DNA of 64,000 nt from Streptomyces iakyrus. Lineage in GTDB: Bacteria; Actinomycetota; Actinomycetes; Streptomycetales; Streptomycetaceae. Under the pieces are notes generated by a model. That model worked only from the letters and a program-made list of their open reading frames with translations. It searched no databases and had not been told where the DNA came from. Positions 58,912 to 64,000 of this stretch are shown here, in pieces (position 1 is the stretch's first letter; each line of letters opens with the position of its first letter). Both the position numbers and the translations under genes were made by a program. The stretch spans positions 310,001 to 374,000 of the forward strand of contig NZ_JNXI01000004.1 in assembly GCF_000717055.1 (NCBI RefSeq). The letters are read 5' to 3'.

Positions 58912-60567
58912 GTGGCGGCATCGGAGATTGAGTTCGTCGTGGTCGCCACCTTCCGTCGCCACTCGCTCGCGGGCGAGATGCTGGTGCTCCAGCTCGCCAT
59001 CGTCGTGGTGGTGCTGCTGGCCGTCGCCGCGGTCTCCCTCGCCCAGTCCCAGGCCACCTTCAACCGCGTCGAGGGACGCCGGGTGAGCGCGCTCGCCGAG
59101 CAGCTGGCCGCCAACCCCCTGGTGCGCAGCCAGCTGGTGCGTCCCGCGCCGGGAGAGGCCCTCGCCCCGCTGGTGCTGGCCACGCAGGCGCAGTCGGGAG
59201 TGACGTCGGTGACGGTGGCCGACGGGGCCGGGCGGATCGTCAGCTCCACGAACCCCACGGTCATCGGCGAGCGCATGCGGCTCGGCCCGGGCACCGGCCG
59301 GGGGCGCGGCTGGTCCGGGCAGCTGACGCTGGACGGCAACCGCGAGCTGGCGGCCCAGGTGCCCGTCCTCGGAGCGACCGAGGAGAACCTGGGCCGGATC
59401 CTGGGCACGGTGATGATCGGCGAGGCCGATCCGACGGTGTGGCAGCGGCTCAGCGGCGCCTCCTCCTACCTGCTCGCCTACCTGGGCATCGCCAGCGGAC
59501 TCGGCGTGGCCGGCTCCTGGCTGCTGGCCCGACGGGTGAAACGGCAGACCCTCGGGCTGGAGCCGGGCGAGATCGCCGGGCTCGCCGAGCACCGGGAGGC
59601 GATGCTGTACGGGATCGCCGAGGGCGTGATCGCCCTGGACCCGCAGCACCGGCTCACCCTCGTCAACGACATGGGCCGCCGCCTGCTCGACCTGCCCGAG
59701 GACTGCGTCGGCCAGAGCCTCACAGGCCTCGGGATCGACGGGCGGCTGCGCGACGTGCTGTCCGGCACCGCGGCCGGCGAGCGGGACGAGGTCGTCGTCC
59801 GCCACGGCCGGGTCCTGGTGATGAACCGGATGACCGTCACCAAGGACGGCCGGTCCCTCGGCTCGGTCACCACGCTGCGCGACCGCACCGAACTGGCCCG
59901 GCTGGAGCGGGAGATCGGCTCCTTCCGCAGTTCCTCGGAGCTGCTGCGCGCGCAGGCGCACGAGTTCGCCAACCAGCTGCACACCATCTCCGGCCTGATC
60001 CAGATCGGCGAGCAGGACGAAGTGGTCAGCTACATTCGCGCGTTGAGCCGCCACCGCCAGTCCCTGGACGTCACCCTCAGCCGCCGTGTCCGGGACACCG
60101 CGGTGGCCGCGCTGCTGATGGCGAAGGCGTCCCTGGCGGCGGAACGGAAGGTCAGCCTGCGGATCTCGGACGACACCGCCCTGGAGCGCCTCGCCCCGGA
60201 GGACGCCGCCGACGTGGCGACCGTGGTGGGCAACCTGGTGGACAACGCCGTTGACGCAGCCGCCGCCCGCGACGACGCCTGGGTGGAGGTGGCGCTGCGC
60301 CAGGACGCCTCCAGCGTGGAGATCGCGGTCCGCGACTCGGGGCCGGGCGTGGCTCCCGAACTGGCCCACGAGGTCTTCTCCCACGGCTTCACCACCAAGG
60401 CCGCGCGGGAGGGCGAGCGCGGCATCGGACTGGCCCTGACCAAGCTGGTCTGCGAACGGCACGGGGGAGAGGTCTCGGTGTCCAACACCCCCGAGGGGGC
60501 CGTGTTCACCGCACGCATGACGGTCAGCCACCTCACCGGCACGGTGGCGGAAGGAGCGGCCCGATGA
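58912..60567 (+). CDS. CitA/DcuS-type sensor histidine kinase
   Basis: 551 residues. First helix (about residues 22-45), extracytoplasmic PAS-like sensor (46-180), second helix (about 185-207), cytoplasmic PAS (225-325), then a SpoB-like phosphoacceptor helix with His350 in RAQAHEFANQLHTISG and an HATPase domain (N box NLVDNAVDAA, G1 DSGPG, G2 GIGLALTK). Such kinases sense C4-dicarboxylates or citrate. GTG 58912 is given; a GTG at 58939 (start of VVATFRRHSLAGE) is possible. Overlaps the regulator gene by 4 bp. Confidence 0.92.
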   Translation: MAASEIEFVVVATFRRHSLAGEMLVLQLAIVVVVLLAVAAVSLAQSQATFNRVEGRRVSALAEQLAANPLVRSQLVRPAPGEALAPLVLATQAQSGVTSVTVADGAGRIVSSTNPTVIGERMRLGPGTGRGRGWSGQLTLDGNRELAAQVPVLGATEENLGRILGTVMIGEADPTVWQRLSGASSYLLAYLGIASGLGVAGSWLLARRVKRQTLGLEPGEIAGLAEHREAMLYGIAEGVIALDPQHRLTLVNDMGRRLLDLPEDCVGQSLTGLGIDGRLRDVLSGTAAGERDEVVVRHGRVLVMNRMTVTKDGRSLGSVTTLRDRTELARLEREIGSFRSSSELLRAQAHEFANQLHTISGLIQIGEQDEVVSYIRALSRHRQSLDVTLSRRVRDTAVAALLMAKASLAAERKVSLRISDDTALERLAPEDAADVATVVGNLVDNAVDAAAARDDAWVEVALRQDASSVEIAVRDSGPGVAPELAHEVFSHGFTTKAAREGERGIGLALTKLVCERHGGEVSVSNTPEGAVFTARMTVSHLTGTVAEGAAR

Positions 60568-61265
60568 CCGCGGCAAGCGACAAGGCGGACGCGATCGACG
60601 TCCTCGTGGTCGACGACGACTTCATGGTGGCCAGGGTCCACCGCGCCTTCGTCGAACGCGTCGAGCCGTTCCGCGTCGTCGGTACGGCCCACACCGGCGG
60701 ACAGGCCATCGAGGCGGCCGACGCACTGCGCCCCGATCTCATCCTGCTCGACCTGTACCTGCCCGACCTCTTCGGACTCGACGTCATCCCCCGGCTGCGC
60801 ACGGCCGGCCACGACTGCGACGTCATGGTCATCAGCGCCGCGACGGAGGCCGACACCGTACGCGGCGCGGTCCGGCGCGGTGTGGTCGACTACCTCCTCA
60901 AGCCCTTCGACTTCGAGGACCTGCGCCTGCGCCTGGAGCGCTACGCGGCCCAGCGGGGCCGGCTGCTCACGACGGTGGTCCGCGGGCAGGCGGACGTGGA
61001 CCGGGTCCTGGCCGGTGCCTTCGCCCCCGCCCCGGCGCCCACCTTGCCCAAGGGCATGAGCGCGGAGACCGCCGGGCTCGTCGAGCGGGCCCTGCGCGCT
61101 GCGGACGGCACGCTGTCCGCGAGCGAGTGCGCCGCCCTCACCGGAGTGTCGCGGGTCAGCGCCCGCCGCTATCTGGAGTACTTCCACGGCACGGGCAGCG
61201 CGGAGGTTTCCCTGCGCTACGGCGTCGCCGGCCGGCCCGAACGGCGCTACGGCTGGCGGGCCTGA
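60564..61265 (+). CDS. CitB/DcuR-type response regulator
   Basis: 233 residues. Receiver domain with acidic DDD (17-19), phospho-acceptor Asp63 in LILLDLYLPD, Thr/Ser region SAATEADT and Lys113 in YLLKPFDF. C-terminal winged-helix typical of CitB-type regulators: LSASECAALTGVSRVSARRY, LEYFHGTGSAEVSLRYG. Works with the preceding kinase; by family, target genes are citrate/dicarboxylate transport genes, none of which lie here. Its 3' end overlaps the convergent MarR gene by 19 bp. Confidence 0.92.
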   Translation: MTAASDKADAIDVLVVDDDFMVARVHRAFVERVEPFRVVGTAHTGGQAIEAADALRPDLILLDLYLPDLFGLDVIPRLRTAGHDCDVMVISAATEADTVRGAVRRGVVDYLLKPFDFEDLRLRLERYAAQRGRLLTTVVRGQADVDRVLAGAFAPAPAPTLPKGMSAETAGLVERALRAADGTLSASECAALTGVSRVSARRYLEYFHGTGSAEVSLRYGVAGRPERRYGWRA

Positions 61266-61726
61266 GCCGCCGGCCGGATGCCGGCCGCGGGGCCCATGTC
61301 CTCGTGGTGGGCGTGCACGCGCCGCAGCAGGGCGGCGAGTTGCTCCCGTTCCGCCTCGCTCAGCGGCGTCAGGAGGTCGTCGTCCGCGGAGGCGATGTCG
61401 GCGCTGAGATGGTCGAGGGCGAGTCTGCCCTCCGGGGTGATGAGGACATCGACGCGGCGGCGGTCGGTGAGGCTGCGGACGCAGGTGACCTGCCCCGCGT
61501 CGGCCAGGTCCTTCACGATCTTCGCGAGGTCACTGGCGTTCATGTCCAGCCGGGCGGCCAGCACGCCCTTGGGCTGCGGACCGAGGTCGGCGACCAGGGT
61601 CAGGACGGTCAGATGCCACAACCGCAGCCCTCGGGCGGTGAGCTTCTCCGACAGGGTGCGGCGGGCGGCCTTTCCCGTCGCGTACATCAGGTACGCGCTG
61701 AGGTTCAGCACGCTGGGCGGGGTCAT
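61247..61726 (-). CDS. MarR-family transcriptional regulator
   Basis: 159 residues. Winged helix: LRLWHLTVLTLVADLGPQPK, GVLAARLDMNASDLAKIVKD, wing LTDRRRVDVLITPEGR. The RxDRR motif is the MarR wing signature. The 3' end overlaps the response-regulator gene convergently. No evident target; its own upstream region (61727-61812) separates it from the siderophore genes. Confidence 0.88.
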   Translation of the reverse strand: MTPPSVLNLSAYLMYATGKAARRTLSEKLTARGLRLWHLTVLTLVADLGPQPKGVLAARLDMNASDLAKIVKDLADAGQVTCVRSLTDRRRVDVLITPEGRLALDHLSADIASADDDLLTPLSEAEREQLAALLRRVHAHHEDMGPAAGIRPAAQARQP

Positions 61727-61812
61727 GCGTGAACGTTAGCCCGGCTGTGCCCTTCCTGTGAACGTCGTCCGGACACAGGGCACTTGGAGGATGCAGGGGC
61801 GTTGAACGCGAC

Positions 61813-61845
61813 CGTCGCCGCGCGGACCTGTGCCGCGCGGCGACG
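61813..61845 (-). terminator. Distal hairpin terminator of cchA transcript
   Basis: CGTCGCCGCGCGG (61813-61825) pairs perfectly over 13 bp with CCGCGCGGCGACG (61833-61845), 7-nt loop. Second of two tandem hairpins beyond the leftward cchA stop. Confidence 0.75.
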
Positions 61846-61851
61846 ATGCCG

Positions 61852-61880
61852 GCCGGCCCCGGGACCGTACCGGGGCCGGC
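61852..61880 (-). terminator. Proximal hairpin terminator of cchA
   Basis: GCCGGCCCCGG (61852-61862) pairs with CCGGGGCCGGC (61870-61880), 7-nt loop, 4 bp beyond the cchA stop. Confidence 0.8.
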
Positions 61881-61883
61881 ACG

Positions 61884-62831
61884 TCAGGGGCGGGTGGTGA
61901 GGTAGCCGCCCATGGAGGTGAAGTACTCGGTGGCGGGCAGCTCCCGGCCGTCCTCGGTGCGGACGCGCGTGATGGCCAGGCCGTGGTTGCGGCCCGTCCG
62001 GGCGTCGGCGCCGGCGACGATCACCACCCCGTCGCCCTCGCGGTAGAAGATGCGGCCGGGCGTGCCGCCGTAGCGGCCCTCGGACACGAACGAGGCCAGG
62101 ACGTCGAGCCGCTTGCCCTTGTGGAAGGTGTAGGCGCTGGGGTACGGCTCGGACTGGGCGCGCACCAGGCGCTCCAGGTCCTCGGCCGGCCAGCTCCAGT
62201 CGATGCGGCTGTCGTCGTCGGCGCGCTTGTGGAAGAAGGACGCCTGGGAGCGGTCCTGCCGGGTGAACTCGGTCTGCCCGGCGGCGATCAGGTCCAGTGC
62301 GCCGATGGTGACCGGGGCGATGAGGTCGACGGTCTTGTGGAAGAGGTCCGTCGCGGTGTCCTTCGGGCCGACCGGCACGGCCTCCTGCCGGACGATGTCG
62401 CCGGCGTCGAGCTCGTCGTTCATCATGTGCGCGGTGACGCCCACTTCGGGTTCGCCGTTGATGAGCGCCCAGATCAGCGGGGAGAACCCGGCGTACTTCG
62501 GCAGCAGCGAGTCGTGCACGTTCAGCGTGCCCCGGCGGGGCAGGCCGAAGATGCGCGGGGGGATCCACGTACGCCAGTTGTTGGCCACGATGATGTCCGG
62601 GTCGGCCTCCTTGAGGCGCTCGAACAGCTCGTCGTCGTCCGGGCGGTTGCGGATCAGCACCGGGACGCCGTGCTCCTCGGCGAGGTCCGCGACGGAGTCG
62701 CTCCAGATCTTCTCGTAGGCGTGCTCGCTCTTGGGGTGGGTCACGACCAGCACCACGTCGTGCTCGGACTCCAGGAGGGCTTGCAGGGTGCGGTGCCCCC
62801 AGGTCTGGTAACCGAACATGACGACCCGCAT
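61884..62831 (-). CDS. cchA: Hydroxyornithine formyltransferase (coelichelin-type)
   Basis: 315 residues, GAGGAGG before the ATG. Methionyl-tRNA formyltransferase-like fold: MRVVMFGYQTWGHRTLQALL, catalytic region VANNWRTWIPPRIF, TLNVHDSLLPKYAGFSPLIW (Asn-x-His-Asp-SLLP), AHMMNDELDAGDIVRQE, and a C-terminal FMT domain. It would formylate N5-hydroxy-L-ornithine using formyl-tetrahydrofolate, feeding an NRPS for a coelichelin-like siderophore. Divergent from cchB, with an iron box in the promoter region. Confidence 0.92.
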   Translation of the reverse strand: MRVVMFGYQTWGHRTLQALLESEHDVVLVVTHPKSEHAYEKIWSDSVADLAEEHGVPVLIRNRPDDDELFERLKEADPDIIVANNWRTWIPPRIFGLPRRGTLNVHDSLLPKYAGFSPLIWALINGEPEVGVTAHMMNDELDAGDIVRQEAVPVGPKDTATDLFHKTVDLIAPVTIGALDLIAAGQTEFTRQDRSQASFFHKRADDDSRIDWSWPAEDLERLVRAQSEPYPSAYTFHKGKRLDVLASFVSEGRYGGTPGRIFYREGDGVVIVAGADARTGRNHGLAITRVRTEDGRELPATEYFTSMGGYLTTRP

Positions 62832-62869
62832 GGGGTTCCTCCTCAGAGCAAGGTGTTGGCCGAGGCAAG

Positions 62870-62888
62870 TAAAGCAAGGCTTACCTTA
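62870..62888 (-). promoter_or_regulatory. Iron box (DmdR/IdeR) before cchA
   Basis: TAAAGCAAGGCTTACCTTA matches the 19-bp consensus TTAGGTTAGGCTCACCTAA at 13 positions. It is about 40 bp upstream of cchA, in a position to repress it when iron is sufficient. Confidence 0.7.
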
Positions 62889-62973
62889 GTCCGCAACGGG
62901 TGGGTGTTCCGCCGCAGTTGAGAGGCCCTGTGCGTCCGGCTGTCCGTTTTGCCCTGTCGACACCCTCGCGGGT

Positions 62974-62992
62974 TTAGCTTAGGCTCACCTAA
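62974..62992 (+). promoter_or_regulatory. Iron box (DmdR/IdeR) before cchB
   Basis: TTAGCTTAGGCTCACCTAA matches the 19-bp consensus at 18 of 19 positions. Located 88 bp upstream of cchB; repression under iron-replete conditions is expected. Confidence 0.9.
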
Positions 62993-63080
62993 GTTCCCTT
63001 GGGGTGCTGCATCGTCTGCATGCCCATCTTTCGTTCCCTCCGCACCTGACACGCGGCTGCCCCGCACGATGGGAGTGACA

Positions 63081-64000
63081 TGTCGCAGGTTCTTCCTGAT
63101 GACGCATCACCGGTCCATGACCTGATCGGTATCGGCTTCGGGCCGTCCAATGTGGCCATGGCGATCGCGCTCCGCGAGCACAACACCCGCGTCGGCAGGC
63201 AGGAGGCGATCACCGCTCACTTCTTCGAGCAGCAGCCCCGTTTCGGCTGGCACCGCGGCATGCTCATCGACGACGCCACCATGCAGGTCTCCTTCCTCAA
63301 GGACCTGGTGACGCTGCGGAACCCGGCCAGCGAGTACAGCTTCCTCTGCTACCTGCAGAGCAAGGGCCGGCTGATCGACTTCATCAACCACAAGAACCTG
63401 TTCCCGCTGCGCGTGGAGTTCCACGACTACTTCGAGTGGGCCGCGTCCCAGGTCGACGACATGGTCTCCTACGGCCACGAGGTCGTCGGGGTCGCGCCCG
63501 TGACCCGGGACGGCGTCGTGGAGTACCTGGAGGTGACCGTCCGCTCGGGCGGCGGTCTGGAGGTCCACCGGGCCCGCAACCTCGTCATCGGCACCGGCCT
63601 GCGCCCCCTCATGCCCGAGGGCGTGGAGCGCGGCGAACGCGTCTGGCACAACTCCGAACTCCTGGCGCGAGTCGACGAGTTGGAGGGCACCTCGCCCTCC
63701 CGGTTCGTCGTCGTGGGGGCCGGCCAGAGCGCCGCCGAGAACGTCGCCTACCTGCACCGCCGCTTCCCCGGGGCCGAGGTCTGCGCCGTCTTCTCCCGCT
63801 ACGGCTACAGCCCCGCCGACGACAGCAGCTTCGCCAACCGGATCTTCGACCCCCAGGCCGTCGACGAGTACTTCGTGGCGCCCGAGGACGTCAAGCGCCG
63901 CCTGATGGACTACCACGGCAACACCAACTACTCCGTGGTGGACATCGACCTGATCGACGACCTCTACCGGCAGTCGTACCAGGAGAAGGTCCTCGGCACC
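63081..64000 (+). CDS. cchB: L-ornithine N5-monooxygenase, partial (coelichelin-type)
   Basis: Partial: the first 306 codons are present and the gene continues beyond the window. GGGAG precedes the ATG. FAD motif DLIGIGFGPSNVAMAI (residues about 14-29), substrate/flavin region GMLIDDATMQVSFLKDLVTL, NADPH motif VVVGAGQSAAENVAYLH (about 211-227), and SRYGYSPADDSSFANRIFDP. Hydroxylates the side-chain amino group of L-ornithine, the first step to the hydroxamate of coelichelin. Divergent from cchA and under an iron box; the NRPS and transport genes should follow to the right. Confidence 0.93.

Overview
The window is high-GC actinobacterial DNA and reads as a Streptomyces chromosome arm. Evidence: third-codon GC bias, GTG/TTG and probably leaderless starts, many LacI/GntR regulators, lipoprotein ABC receptors, a SoxR box in front of an ABC exporter, DmdR/IdeR-type iron boxes at a coelichelin-type siderophore locus, and two short repeats common in Streptomyces. 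From memory, the inositol genes, monomeric isocitrate dehydrogenase and the SoxR-controlled exporter recall the SCO6974-SCO7008 stretch of S. coelicolor, while the siderophore genes at the right edge lie elsewhere in that species. This was not checked by search.

Layout. 1-13,260: myo-inositol catabolism. A leftward operon (iolC, deoxy-keto-gluconate-phosphate aldolase, iolB, iolD, mmsA, gntR) diverges from a rightward one (lipoprotein receptor, permease, ATPase, sugar-isomerase-fold protein, inositol dehydrogenase). The shared promoter region carries a 15-bp inverted repeat with back-to-back -35 boxes. 13,262-21,463: a second polyol-type cluster (two dehydrogenases, an SDR, a PhyH oxygenase, a divergent LacI regulator), a TMEM175-type membrane protein, and a third dehydrogenase with its own divergent LacI regulator. 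That regulator contains an in-frame 42-bp Streptomyces repeat. 21,477-22,478: cupin, small membrane protein, tRNA-Pro(GGG) and a strong terminator.

22,496-35,745: fructan island with secreted levansucrase, two LacI regulators, a fructose-type ABC importer, a PfkB kinase, a small ABM-fold protein and secreted levanase. The importer and levanase promoters share paired operators (TGTCATCGTTGACA type) set exactly 16 bp apart, which implies one regulon. A TerD-domain fusion protein sits inside the island. 36,151 encodes a 25-residue bL37-type ribosomal protein.

36,417-44,697: a protease-rich island. It holds a metzincin-like protein with HQIGH instead of HEIGH, a LuxR/AAA regulator, a TPR-CHAT caspase-like protein, a cytoplasmic S8 protease, an ECF-type sigma factor and an acidic partner protein. 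The two divergent promoter regions share CTGTATCAAGAG-N12-CTCATGT. 44,717: N-formylglutamate amidohydrolase. 45,811-49,649: a two-gene operon pairing a P-loop NTPase with an altered Walker A and a membrane-anchored periplasmic-binding-fold protein. These two islands are the best candidates for undescribed systems.

49,812-58,840: monomeric isocitrate dehydrogenase, secreted M1 aminopeptidase, MscS channel, YbhN/LPG-synthase-type membrane protein, SoxR-box ABC exporter and a lipoprotein. 58,912-61,726: CitA/CitB-type two-component pair and a MarR regulator. 61,884-64,000: the edge of a coelichelin-type cluster (cchA formyltransferase, divergent partial cchB ornithine monooxygenase) with two iron boxes.
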